This document shows positions 24,701 through 33,490 of a stretch of 64,000 nt of DNA, piece by piece; position 1 is the stretch's first letter; each line of letters starts with the position of its first letter. A program made the position numbers and the translations under genes. Origin of the DNA: Phaseolus vulgaris (lineage: Eukaryota > Streptophyta > Magnoliopsida > Fabales > Fabaceae); NCBI RefSeq assembly GCF_000499845.2, contig NC_023758.2, positions 36,182,608 to 36,246,607 on the forward strand. Reading direction: 5' to 3'. Below the pieces are notes generated by a model. That model did no database searches. It was not told where the DNA came from and saw only the letters and a program-made list of their open reading frames with translations.

Positions 24701-27700
24701 ACCGTCAGGATTATTCTCTCCCTGGCGGCACACTTTGGTTGGGCAATGCATCAATTTGATGTTAAAAATGCCTTCTTGCATGGAAGCTTGGAGGAAGAAG
24801 TATACATGGAGATTCCACCTGGGTATGGTATTGTTAATGAAGGGAATAAGGCGTGCAGACTTAAGAAGGCCCTATATGGTCTTAAACAATCACCTCGTGC
24901 TTGGTTTGGAAGGTTTACTCAAGCTATGGTATCTTTGGGGTACCGACAAAGCCAAGGTGACCATACTCTGTTTATAAAACATTCTCAGAATGGTAAACTC
25001 ACTCTACTTTTGGTCTATGTAGATGATATGATTATTACAGGTGATGATGAGATTGAAAAACAAAATTTGAGGGAGAGACTAGCTGCTCAATTTGAAATGA
25101 AGGATCTTGGGAAGCTGAAGTACTTCCTTGGGATAGAGGTTGCTTACTCGAGACAGGGCATCTTTATTTCTCAAAGGAAATACATCCTTGATCTTCTCAA
25201 AGAGATTGGTAAGTTGGGTTGTAAGCCCACTGGAGTGCCAATAGAGCAAAATCATAGGATTGGGAATGATGAGGAAAACCCAAAAGTGGAGAAGACACAA
25301 TATCAAAGACTTGTGGGAAAACTCATTTATCTTTCACACACTAGGCCAGATATAGCCTATGCAGTTAGTGTGGTTAGTCAATTTATGCATGATCCAAGAG
25401 AAAGACACTTGCAAGCAGTAGATAAAATTATTCAGTACTTAAAAGCCTCTCCAGGAAAAGGATTGCTATTCAAAAAGGGGGAAAACTTATCCATGAAAGT
25501 ATATACTGATGCTGACTATGCAGGATCGATTGTTGATAGGAGATCCACCACAGGCTACTGCATGTTCTTGGGTGGAAATCTGGTGACATGGAGGAGCAAG
25601 AAGCAAAATGTAGTTGCAAGATCAAGTGCAGAGGCAGAATTTAGAGTCATGGCTCAAGGGGTGTGTGAACTCTTATGGATGAAGATCATACTTGATGACC
25701 TAAAAATAAAATATGAAGCTCCTATGAGTTTGGCATGTGATAATAAGTCCGCTATCAGTATTGCACACAATCCGGTTCAACATGATCGAACAAAGCACGT
25801 AGAGATAGACCGACACTTTATTAAAGAAAAGTTGGATGATGGTCTTATAGCCACTGAGTACATCCCTTCAAGACTCCAATTGGCAGATATGTTTACTAAG
25901 GGACTTCCCGCAAAACAATTCGAAGATCTTACTTGCAAGTTGGGAATGATAGATATACATTCACCAACTTGAGGGGGAGTGTTGCATAATCAGGAGAATT
26001 ATGTTATAATTAAGTGCAGATTCTATTTTATATTTATTAGGACAGATTTGTTAGTGATTTGATTTGATTTGTACAGCTTTAAACACTCATTATTTCTGGC
26101 TTTCATTGCCTATTATTTCTTTCTTTAATTAGGTTGTAAAACAGTCTATAAATAGAGACTGTAATCACATTTGTAAAATATCTCAGAAATATATTTCACT
26201 TATTTCTTTCCACTAAATGTAATGTTCTTTTCTTCTTTTTTTATTATTTTTTCCTTATGTGTACGCAGCTCTAGGGTTAGGGTTTTCGGCAAGTGCCTTG
26301 CCTCTTCTTTGTATTCTATATACACATTAATAAAAGTCCAATAGTGTAGGTTAAAATACGTTGTCTTTCGATCATCTCTTTTATTCAAGTGTTCTGTTTT
26401 TAATTTAAATTAATGTTGTTATGCTCATGAAATAATGGATTGTAATCTGATAGGATTTATGCTTTCTATATAGAACCTTTTAATATAATATTAGTAACCT
26501 CTCAATCTACATTACTCATTTTTTTTCTTTGCTTTTACAAACAAAATACTACAGATTCTTCCTCTCGGAACAACTCCCCAATTTCGTCTTGAGAACAAGG
26601 TTAAAAGCTTTTGGATGGGATGTTGTGAGGGAACCTTTTCAGAATTATAAAGTTGTGAGGAGTGGTCCAGAGACTTCTCCAAATATCTGATGTGTGTATC
26701 ATTCACAAAGGGAGACCTCTCAAAATATCTGGAAGGTGTATCATTCACAAAGGAAGATCTTCCCTGTTATTCAGAAAGATTGACCTTTCTTGCTATAACT
26801 GTCACAAGTTATGTCATAGTCATTGAGTACTGCTTCAAAGTTCAACAGACAACAAGAAGATGATCAACACATAGTTTCTGCCCATATTTTTCATCTTTTG
26901 TCCTTTAACTAATGTTAGTCAATTCCTCATTATTACATGAAATCTTTCAGGTCTTCATAAGTAACATGCAGGTAGCAATAATTGAGATAGATTTATAGAA
27001 TGGACATGTTTCAAATATAGCAAACCACGAGGTGTGGCTCAGTTGGAAAACTAGGGGCCATTTGATTTGAGAAAATGTATTCTATTATCACATTTACTTA
27101 GAAAATTGCCACCTTTTTTATTGTGTTTTCTATTTTCAAAAGTCCACATACGTGATTAAAAACAACTTTCTATTCTTTCTTGTTTTCATTTTTTGTTTTC
27201 ACAATTTCATATTCAAACTTTTGAAACAAGAAATATAGTGAAAATAGATAATGAAAACAAAATTAGTTTAACTCCATGTGGATGAACATTACTGCAGTGC
27301 AGGGTTTCAAAACCCACTAGAAGCACCTTGTGGTAAAATCCTAGCCACCAGTGCCCAAGTGGAGACTACTCCTTCCTTCACACCCAAAAAAAGGTTTAAA
27401 ATAAAGTACAAATCTTTGGATTTTTTTTCTCCATAGGTATCCTCATTGTCTACTACAACTAAAGACATCAATTTTGCTTGAATTAGTTTGAACCAGATTC
27501 AAGATACAACTGGAGCCGGAATGAAGCAATAACAATATTATGAGACAAGGTAATAGAATAGAAGATAATGCTCTATTTCCATTCCAAAGAAACACATGAA
27601 CTGGCAGTGAATAATGGATAGTATAGCTATCTGGTTCTAAGCTTAAACTCAATACAGTCTAACATAATGAGGAAAATATCACATCAGCACAAATGGAAAC

Positions 27701-30700
27701 ACTGATGTAGATAACCGTGTTGAGCAAGTAAAGCATGCTAACTACTATAACAGCCCAATAAGAAATACACTTCCTAGTTATTAAGAAGTGGACCTTAAAC
27801 TTAACTCAATCTTATCAAACCGGCCTATAAGGTGAGGTTTGCATCCATTTATATGAAATGCCCTAATCTCTAGTCGATGTGGAATCTCCAACACACACTC
27901 CTCACACTGAGGCTACCAACTCGTGCGTGGTATAGGTGATCCGATAACGACCCAATAGCAGGTGGCATGATAAGCCCAATAAACAATCGCTAGGATAGGC
28001 TCGGAATAACTCTGATACCATATTAAGAAGTAAATTTTAAGCCTAACTACCATTTAAGAAATTCATTGAAAATTGCAGGTTGGCCTGAGATATCAGATGA
28101 AGTAGGATCCATGGTAGAAGGCTGCATAGGAACATTTTGGGCAACTGTAACAGGTCTAGGAGGACGACCATGTAAGGCATAATACCGATCATATTACTGG
28201 TAATAAATCATTTTTCTCTTCTTTGTCTACCTCTGATTATTTACCAACCATTACCATGACCAATGGCTCTAGGGTCTCATCCCATGGTGTTGGTACTATT
28301 CATCTTCTTCCTTCTTTATCTATTGATAATGTTCTTTATGTTCTTAGGTCTCCCTTAAACTTATTATCCATTAGTCATCTAACTCGTTCCCTTGATTGTG
28401 TTATTTCTTTTACCAAAGATTCTATTTGTTTACGGGATCGGAGTTCGGGACAGATGATTGGCACCAGATGTGAGTCTCGTGGTCTTTACCACCTACGAAC
28501 ATCTGCACATGTTGGCACGGTTATGGACTCTCCATTTCTCATTCATACTCAGCTAGGTCATCCTAATCTTGCCAAGATGCAGCACCTTGTCCCAAGTCTG
28601 TCCATAGTGTCTAGTTTGTCTTGTGAGTCGTGTCATTTAGGTAAACAAAGTCGCAATTCTTTTCCTAGTAGTGTCTCACAACGTGTTTCATCCCCTTTTT
28701 CCTTAGTTCACTCTAACATTTGGGGACCAAGTCGTGTTAAACCGGTTTTATGAAGTTGAGTTAGGCTTAAAGTTCACTTCTTAACACTAGTTAAGAATTT
28801 TATTATCTAGTTTTCTGATTTGATATCTGCAACAACAAGAAGCCTAAGAAGTAAAACCATATACCAAAAAAATTGAACTATAAATAAATAATAAATGCAT
28901 ACTCACTACTAGATGTGTGCATTCTCTACAATTTACAATGCATTCCCAATAATTACATCATATGTTATATTACTGAAGTAAAGGCCAAAAAAAAACTTAG
29001 TTAATATCTCTGGGCATTAATAACTCATACTTCAAAAGGTGGTCCGTGATGCATTTAAAGTTGAACCAAACAATGACGAAAAATACTGGAAAAGTCACAA
29101 ATGGAAAACTTGAAGTTTGAATTTGGGTGAATCGATGACTGTAGAGGATTTGCAAAAATTACCGGAGATTATTTGAAACACGTCAGAAAAGTTCATGTCA
29201 GGAGAGACCAGAACCAAAGAGAAACTGGAATGTCATCCTGGAGATATCACAACCCTAGAAATCAATAGAAGAGATTACCAGAATAAAGAATTCGACCAAA
29301 CTCATCAAAAGAATGTGTAGAGGACGAGATAAAAGTTTGAAGAGAAACATGGGTGTTAGTGCATGGCCAAGATGTCACGGTGATGGAAGAAACCAATGAA
29401 ATAGATTGTCAAGAACTACCCAAAGGAGGACACATCAGAAAAATTCCTGAAACACGCTGATAAAATACATGTCGAAAGCTAGGATGGAAAAGAAGACCAT
29501 TGGAATGAAAAACACAATCAGAAGAAGCCTGGACTAGCAGGAAGGAATAACACAGTGCAAGGGAGTTAAAACGGAAAAAGATGTACAAGGGTTAACATGA
29601 CATGAAATACGATTAATTTGCAAGGTTAATCATGAAATTAAAGTATAACTCAATTTTAGGGCGCTCAGTAGCAAAGTAGTGACAGGACAGATCATGGAGG
29701 ATGGTACCACTCTAATCCCATGATGAGACCAAATAATGATGTATTACTATGTCTTGGTGTATTTAATATGTTCATAAAACCTATAGCATAGCCCTTATTT
29801 ATATAATCATAATCCTAGCTAATTATAAAAACAAAAAGGGGAACGAATTCTAGAGAATTATCAAACACTATGAATTATTGAATATTTGGTACCCAAGTCT
29901 AGGCAAAAGATATGTTTGATCAACTCCATCAACATCCTTTTTTTTTCCCTTTTGTCATTCTTATGGTTTAATCCACCATTTACCTTTTCAAGTTTCACTT
30001 TTTCAAACAAAGTTTCTGATGGCATGCAAGCTGTCCAATTTACCAAAGAACCATATACAGCTTTATGCCAACTGATGGGTTTTGGATACAAATGTTTATA
30101 CTTTACATGATATCAAATAAAAGGAAATCACAAAGAACCAATTAATCATTAGATTACTGAGGCTCAATTCTAGGACAGTCACTGTAACAAAGCAGAGAGA
30201 AAATAGAAAAAAAAATAAGTAAGAATTTAAAATTAGTCAGGTGATATCTGTAGCATTTAACCAGATACTAAATCTACTTTAAAAAGTGGTTCATGATGCA
30301 TGGCGTGGGGGGCTTGTACAACTAGGTGGTAAATACATTTCAGTGCTCTACTTTCATGAACAAGAACATCAATTAATGCAAAAAATCACTGAATTTTTAT
30401 GAGATCAAAATGAATCAGTCCATACCTCACAAAGCCATTGTTGTCTATGTCTGCAGCAAGAAACTCAGAAACAGTCATATCCTGACCAAGAATCCACTTC
30501 GCCATCCTCCTCTGCCGCTTATCCACTCTTGCCTCGGCCAAATAGAGGAACGCTCGAGCCACAGCAAGCGTTGACACGAGCAACCAAATTGCAGCAAAGA
30601 TCCGGCCATGCATGGTCTTGAAAGCATGGTCTCCATACCCGACCGTAGTAACCGACATAACTGAAAGATAAAAAGAGTCCAACCATCCAAGCTTCTCCAC

Positions 30701-31555
30701 AAAATGCATAACCGCCACACCTATCCCAATACAAATCACCACAACTCCCAACGCCAGTGCCACCTTCAATCGAATCCTCATCCTCCCTTTCTTCACATCA
30801 ATTATATAGGACTTCCCGTCCTTCTCACCCCTCCTCCCCTTCACTGCCGTCAACATATGATTCTCCTGCAAATCAAGCACATAGCTAACCATCCCACTCA
30901 GCAATATGTCTATAAATCCAAACCCCACCAACACAAACAATATAGAGAAAAGCTTAGTTGCTGTGCTATTTGGAGTGATGTCACCATATCCTATTGTGCA
31001 CATTGTGACTATACAAAAATACAATGCATCAACTACAGGATGAGTTTCAGTAGCTGTAAAATTATGACGATTGAACCAATAAATGACAACCCCTAATGCC
31101 AGATAAAGAACAAGAAGAATCACACCCTGCCGCACAACACTCTGGCTGCCAAATTGCGGCCTAGGAACAGAGGATTGGGGGTTGAAATCGCTTATCACCG
31201 CCATGGCCGGCGCGGTTTTGGAGCGGTGAAGGTTTGTTTTCCGCCAGGAGTAATTGGGGTCAAGGAGCCAAGAAGATAGCTGTTGCTGCTGGGAATCAAA
31301 CCGTGACGGCGATGCATAGTCCTGCGCGGCAGAAGAGGAACATTTTGGGGAATTGAGGGGGAGTGTTAAGGCATCGGCCAAAGGTGAAGGGTCCCTTGGA
31401 GAAGCACAAACAGGACCAAAGATGAGACGGTCCTTGAATTCCATGGGGGTCATTGGAAGAACCATTTCATCGTGCTCTGGCAAAGGACATAGCGGTGACA
31501 ATGGTTGAGGCTTCTTTCTGGGGCTGAAATATGGGAGCAGAGGCTCCTTTTCCAT
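15574..31555 (-). CDS. TPK: two-pore K+ channel (TPK/KCO family), two coding exons
   Basis: Exon 1 is 31555-30426 and exon 2 is 15721-15574. The donor is G|GTATGG at 30425 and the acceptor is GCAG|T at 15722; the phase-2 join gives 425 residues. What is seen: a 14-3-3-type motif RSKTAP (111-116); four membrane segments (about 143-161, 203-221, 264-285, 318-340); two pore loops with selectivity filter GYGD at 189-192 and 306-309; and two C-terminal EF-hands (loops 369-380, starting DIDNNG, and 408-419, starting DAGNCG). This is the complete plant TPK layout. Family knowledge: such channels work as dimers carrying K+ across the tonoplast or other endomembranes, with Ca2+ and 14-3-3 control. The proline-rich N-terminus of about 140 residues resembles the TPK3/TPK5 subgroup more than TPK1; that is inference. 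The gene looks intact despite its 14.7-kb intron. Confidence 0.93.
16470..17760 (+). pseudogene. LINE (non-LTR retrotransposon) reverse transcriptase relic
   Basis: In shifting plus-strand frames, segments match the plant LINE/RTE-type polymerase pattern in order: [14 protein letters not shown] near 16680-16700, [16 protein letters not shown] near 16935-16980, YHRIEER near 16985-17010, then DKIINECI near 17520-17545 and a final [10 protein letters not shown] near 17645-17675. Many stops and frameshifts show it is dead. The sequence at 17100-17430 between the two blocks is less clear and may contain an insertion. The family call rests on remembered consensus patterns. Confidence 0.6.
18318..21999 (+). 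pseudogene. decayed Ty1/copia retrotransposon (older host of the nested element)
   Basis: In order: a gag start near 18323 (contains [16 protein letters not shown], the copia gag N-terminal pattern), a protease relic at 19257-19300 ([10 protein letters not shown], where DSGA-type is expected), a pre-integrase segment near 19640-19760, the end of integrase at 19955-20130 (contains [15 protein letters not shown]), reverse transcriptase from 20590 to 21350 (contains [15 protein letters not shown] and YIDD near 21112-21123), and RNase H traces at 21540-21800. Many stops and frameshifts are present, and most of the integrase catalytic core (about 19780-19950) is missing. The polypurine tract aggggga lies at 21982-21988, followed by the first 10 bases of the 3' LTR (TGTTGAAATG, 21990-21999). 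No 5' LTR or primer-binding site is recognisable upstream of 18318. Confidence 0.85.
22000..22234 (+). repeat. 5' LTR of the young copia element
   Basis: Starts TGTTGCATAATCAGGAG and ends TTTCTTTCCACT. A TATA box TATAAATA lies at 22167-22174 inside a short palindrome (agtctataaatagagact). Read base by base, it matches the 3' LTR without a difference. Confidence 0.93.
22167..22174 (+). promoter_or_regulatory. LTR TATA box
   Basis: TATAAATA in the 5' LTR, about 60 bases before the LTR end; the same box occurs in the 3' LTR at 26147-26154. It points away from the TPK promoter and drives plus-strand transcription, antisense to the channel gene. Confidence 0.7.
22235..22246 (+). other. primer-binding site (initiator tRNA-Met type)
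   Basis: TGGTATCAGAGC directly abuts the 5' LTR. This is the standard plant Ty1/copia primer-binding sequence. Confidence 0.9.
22247..22615 (+). other. leader in place of gag: CCTTCATTGCTG repeats and a GC-rich block
   Basis: Only 369 bases separate the primer-binding site from the pol start, where copia elements normally carry gag (UBN2 and CCHC zinc knuckle). The stretch holds three copies of a unit around cagccttcattgctg (near 22289, 22317 and 22346) and a GC-rich block of CCACCACC, CGCCGG and CCGGAAACCG motifs (22395-22545). A plus-strand frame at 22312-22590 (His-rich and Ala/Thr-rich) has no gag features. No remnant of a zinc knuckle is visible. Confidence 0.75.
22616..25972 (+). CDS. 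pol: copia pol polyprotein (protease, integrase, RT, RNase H), 1118 aa
   Basis: One open frame from ATG 22616 to TGA 25970-25972, directly before the polypurine tract. Domains in order: aspartic protease with DSGATDHM (active D at 37); GAG-pre-integrase zinc region (about 175-220, LGH and CDVC); integrase core with D237, D300 and E336 ([19 protein letters not shown]; 35 residues between the last two); reverse transcriptase with [10 protein letters not shown] (D715) and YVDD at 801-804; RNase H with YTDADYAG (D965) and SSAEAEF. All catalytic residues I can check are present, so the enzyme part looks functional. The start is unusual: only about 30 residues precede the protease motif, and gag is missing. 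Its role is copying and integrating the element's RNA through a particle that would have to be built from another element's Gag. Confidence 0.95.
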   Translation: MDSLSKPSSYCSFTMSGKSSSFLSFNASSTENIWIIDSGATDHMTPHSSSFSSYTTLSGKPYITIANGSTTPINGRGNIHLQPSFPLKNVLHVPKLSNNLLSIQKITQDLNCTVVFFPSHCVFQDLVTGKTIGIAKEQGGLYYLQHEESKKGARLQAHTSNLQQGRESWSSSQIWLQHRRLGHPPFSTLKSLFPVLFTKVSAESFHCDVCQFAKHHRTTFPPNGNKSSKPFDLIHSDVWGPSPIPNISGAKWFVSFIDDCTRVTWLFLMKDKSEVFHLFVKFYRMIQTQFESSIKRLRSDNGREYVNQNLSKFLEENGVVHELTCVDTPQQNGVAERKNRHLLEVTRALLFQTSVPRSYWGEAVLTATYLINRLPSRVLEGVTPIQVMTTFYPSIPMLNSLQNRVFGCPAFVHVHSPNRGKLDPRAIKCVFIGYAPYKKGYKCYHPQSRKVYISKDVTFHETESFFPSSQLQGESIQEAEDLELPPFPLLQDFVLRKDDKDPAPTSLPEKNNEDKYFGKQYQRRQQEPVLVEQQLQLSEPEVRTHTSETLEDTLNTAFEPNLNDLPIALRKEKRSCAKYPISQFVSTEKLSMQHQSFLSAIDSIKIPTSVQEALKDDNWIRAMNEEMSALERNETWEIVERPKDKKAVGCRWIYTVKYKSDGTLDRYKARLVAKGYTQTYGIDYEETFAPVAKMNTVRIILSLAAHFGWAMHQFDVKNAFLHGSLEEEVYMEIPPGYGIVNEGNKACRLKKALYGLKQSPRAWFGRFTQAMVSLGYRQSQGDHTLFIKHSQNGKLTLLLVYVDDMIITGDDEIEKQNLRERLAAQFEMKDLGKLKYFLGIEVAYSRQGIFISQRKYILDLLKEIGKLGCKPTGVPIEQNHRIGNDEENPKVEKTQYQRLVGKLIYLSHTRPDIAYAVSVVSQFMHDPRERHLQAVDKIIQYLKASPGKGLLFKKGENLSMKVYTDADYAGSIVDRRSTTGYCMFLGGNLVTWRSKKQNVVARSSAEAEFRVMAQGVCELLWMKIILDDLKIKYEAPMSLACDNKSAISIAHNPVQHDRTKHVEIDRHFIKEKLDDGLIATEYIPSRLQLADMFTKGLPAKQFEDLTCKLGMIDIHSPT
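25980..26214 (+). repeat. 3' LTR of the young copia element
   Basis: Same 235 bases as the 5' LTR, followed by the AAATG target duplication. It can supply a transcription end on the plus strand within the TPK intron. Confidence 0.93.
26215..26390 (+). mobile_element. rest of the older copia 3' LTR
   Basis: After the target duplication the sequence continues taatgttcttttcttc, which rejoins the TGTTGAAATG left at 21990-21999. It includes aataaaag (polyadenylation-like) near 26330. The right end is uncertain; a CA at 26387-26388 is one candidate. Confidence 0.6.
26391..27020. other. intronic DNA with a possible copia gag trace
   Basis: Holds the 42-bp direct repeat listed next. A plus-strand frame near 26793-26823 reads [11 protein letters not shown], like part of a CCHC zinc knuckle, but nothing around it confirms a gag gene. 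Confidence 0.3.
26670..26753. repeat. 42-bp tandem duplication
   Basis: Two copies (26670-26711 and 26712-26753) beginning gagacttctccaaatatctg and gagacctctcaaaatatctg. Both end gtatcattcacaaagg. Confidence 0.85.
27025..27390 (+). mobile_element. tRNA-derived SINE, split by an insertion
   Basis: A box A-like gtgtggctcagttgg lies at 27031-27045 and a box B-like ggtttcaaaaccc at 27302-27314. These are RNA polymerase III promoter halves that normally sit 30-60 bases apart. Here about 250 bases of AT-rich sequence, starting near ggggccatttgatttgag (27052), separate them, consistent with a small MITE inside the SINE. A SINE-like body and an A-rich tail (cccaaaaaaaggttt) follow. Confidence 0.5.
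28048..28184 (-). pseudogene. copia gag C-terminal fragment, inverted
   Basis: The minus strand reads [18 protein letters not shown] and continues in frame to about 28048. LHGRPPR is the segment that follows the zinc knuckle in many plant copia Gag proteins (from memory). It points away from the protease fragment that begins three bases further on. Confidence 0.55.
28187..28752 (+). pseudogene. copia protease / pre-integrase fragment
   Basis: The plus strand reads [12 protein letters not shown] (just past the protease active site), then [25 protein letters not shown], the pre-integrase zinc region ([19 protein letters not shown]) and [10 protein letters not shown], where the integrase core would begin. 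The frame is open for 188 codons but lacks the protease active site and everything after HSNIWGPS. It ends by reading into the inverted-repeat end. Confidence 0.85.
30426..31555 (-). CDS. TPK: TPK exon 1: membrane core and first half of EF-hand 1
   Basis: This exon codes for residues 1-376 and part of 377. The start ATG (31555-31553) opens [10 protein letters not shown] and is the first in-frame Met. The exon includes both GYGD filters and ends inside the first EF-hand loop. If the intron is not removed, translation runs 14 residues past residue 375 to a stop at 30386, giving 389 residues with a broken EF-hand and no second EF-hand. Confidence 0.93.
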
Positions 31556-31900
31556 AAGGGTATACGATTTTAAGGGTTCAGAGAAAGATAAACGATTGAA
31601 CGCAAGGAAAGACGGTGGCTTTGGAGGAAGGAAGAGTTTTGCAGAGAAGGGTGAGTTTGGGAATGGAGGTAAATTGGTTGAGGAAATGCAAAAGAGAGTC
31701 TTTGTGTAAAGAGTTTGTTATGAGCAAAGTGGGAATGGAAGTTATAAGAGATAGAGAAAGGAGAGAGATTTGCATTGCATTTGCAGTACATAACATAACA
31801 TAAGATAACATGGGTACAAGAATGAGGACGGTGTTGACATGGGAGGTGACAAAACATGTTTTCTGTAATTCATTAATCTGGGTACCACTCGTTCTCAAGG
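31556..31900 (-). promoter_or_regulatory. TPK 5' leader / promoter-proximal region
   Basis: On the minus strand this is pyrimidine-rich (ctctctcctttctctatctc near 31750-31770), typical of a plant 5' UTR or core promoter. No clear TATA box could be assigned. Confidence 0.35.
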
Positions 31901-32041
31901 TAGATGCTACACTCACGCGCTTCTTGGGGGCAAGTGGCCCAAATCTTTTCTTTTTTTCATCTCTGTATCTTCTTTTAGAATTAATAAATACATCACATTA
32001 TTACCTTATTTATAACTTTTATTTATTTTGTATACTTATTT

Positions 32042-33490
32042 GGCCTAAATTCCTGTAGAACTATTTCCCCTTTTATTTCTTTATCTATCATTCTTTTATT
32101 TTTATTTTCCTATCTAACATTCTTTTATTTTTTATTTTTCTATCTAGCACTATTTTAAAAATAAATAAATAAAATAATATTTTTTTATAATTTTAATTTA
32201 AATGCATTAGAAAATAAATATTTTTAATGTTTAAAATAGTTAGAAATATAATTAATGAATAAATAAATAAGTTTTTATAAAATAAAAATAATAAATAATA
32301 AATTTAAAATGTTTAGTTTACAATTTATTTTTTTAAGAATGAAAAAATTAAAAAATTAAACTCTACAACAACATAAATTAGTATTTATTTTTATTATTAT
32401 TGATGATGTAATCATATTAATTTCAAGTAAAAAATACATCACATAATTATAAAAAAACCAAGTTGAATAAGAACTAATATGGACATAAGAGAACAACATG
32501 ATCGAACAAAAATATGTTCATATTGTCAAACACCAAAACATACCTAAAGAACATGTCCAAACATTACTGAATTATGCACTTTTCGTCATTAATTATGTTT
32601 CATTTCGCACAAACTATTTAATGTACCATTGAAGAATATATTAAATGAATGACCATCTTTCATTTATTTTTCTTTTTATGATCAACATATATTTAGTATC
32701 CCCTTATATCTCTTATATTTATCTTATTTGGATTTGTTTATATCTTTTATCTTTATTTTATTTTGTTTTGCTTTTATTTTATATCTTTTATGTTTTTAGT
32801 TATTATTTTTTTTCTGTCATTCTTTATTTATTTCTGTTTTTTTGTTTTTATTTTATTGTTGTTGTTTTTATTTTCTATACTTATTTATTTTTGCATTTTT
32901 TTCTTCTCATTTTTAAGCGGGTAACATTTGCATTAGTTTTTTTTTTAGAATTTTGCATTTAAGGTAAACACTTCAATATTATTTGTGTGTCCACTATTAA
33001 TTAATACTAATTAACTTTGTTTTTTTATAATTATGTCCAGTATTTTTTTACTTGAAATTAACATGATTACATCATCAATAATAATAAAAATAAATACTAA
33101 TTTATGTTTATAGATTCAACTTTTATGTTGTTGTAGGGTTTAATTTTTTATTTTCTTCATTCTTAAAAAAATTAAACTAAACATTTTAAATTTATTACTT
33201 TTTTTTTATTTTGTAAAAACTCATTTCTTTATTCATTAATTATATTTCTAACTATTTCAAACATTAAAAATATTTATTTTTTAATGCATTCAAAATTAAA
33301 ATTATCACAAAAATAATAATTTTGTTATTTATTTATTTATTTTTGAAATGTTGCTAGATAGGGAAATAAAAAATAAAAGAGTGCTAGATAGGGAAATAAA
33401 AATAAAAGAGTGCTAGATAGGGAATTAAAAACAAAAAGGTGCTAGATGGGGAAATAAAAGTCTAAATGGTGCTAGATAGGGAATTAAGCC
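32042..33490. mobile_element. long-TIR foldback element, MULE-like
   Basis: The left arm (about 32042-32480) and right arm (about 33005-33490) are inverted copies for more than 400 bases, for example gatgatgtaatcatattaat near 32403 against its complement near 33060, and ataattaatgaataaa near 32250 against 33225-33240. The flanking 9-mers TACTTATTT (32033) and TACCTATAT (33491) agree at 7 of 9 positions, compatible with an old Mutator-type duplication. The 500-base centre has no credible gene. Confidence 0.6.
33353..33488. repeat. 29-30-bp tandem repeat at the outer end of the foldback arm
   Basis: Five units starting gctagatagggaaataaaa (33353, 33383, 33412, 33441, 33471). Diverged counterparts (ctatctaacattc, ctatctagcac) are fewer in the opposite arm. 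Confidence 0.88.

Larger units (their letters stand above)
22000..26214 (+). mobile_element. young Ty1/copia retrotransposon with intact pol, no gag
   Basis: Two LTRs of 235 bp appear identical base for base (22000-22234 and 25980-26214). The primer-binding site TGGTATCAGAGC follows at once and the polypurine tract GAGGGGGAG lies just before the 3' LTR. The flanking 5-bp target duplication is AAATG (21995-21999 and 26215-26219). The LTR begins TG but ends CT rather than CA; only this boundary gives a matching target duplication. It is inserted 10 bases into the 3' LTR of the older copia element. One uninterrupted pol frame is present but the usual gag part is absent, so it probably needs gag supplied by a relative. 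Confidence 0.93.
27781..28786. mobile_element. terminal-inverted-repeat element carrying copia fragments
   Basis: The left end TTAAGAAGTGGACCTTAAAC (27781) and following actcaatcttatcaaaccgg are the inverse of the right end (28736-28784, which reads in reverse TTAAGAAGTGAACTTTAAGC and so on), about 45 bases. A direct repeat CTAGTTA flanks both sides (27774-27780 and 28787-28793), probably the target duplication. A third copy of the end motif lies inside at 28023-28050. The left half (27830-28020, with cgatgtggaatctccaacac) resembles a common legume dispersed repeat from memory. The right half is copia sequence. Confidence 0.6.
15722..30425 (-). other. 14.7-kb TPK intron filled with transposons
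   Basis: Bounded by GT (30425-30424) and AG (15723-15722) on the minus strand. From the acceptor side it holds a LINE relic, a decayed copia element, a young copia element nested in it, a split SINE, and a TIR element with copia fragments. The copia and LINE relics and the young element are transcribed on the plus strand, antisense to the channel gene. The stretches 15800-16450 and 28800-30385 have no feature I can name. Confidence 0.9.

Noticed and set aside
26271..26284. telomere-like CTAGGGTTAGGGTT
   Set aside because: Only two units, inside an LTR; not an interstitial telomere array.
30704..31096. 130-codon plus-strand frame opposite TPK exon 1
   Set aside because: Antisense shadow of the channel coding sequence.
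32645..32962. 105-codon frame, Phe/Leu/Tyr-rich, looks like membrane protein
   Set aside because: Translation of T-rich DNA in the centre of a foldback element; composition artefact.
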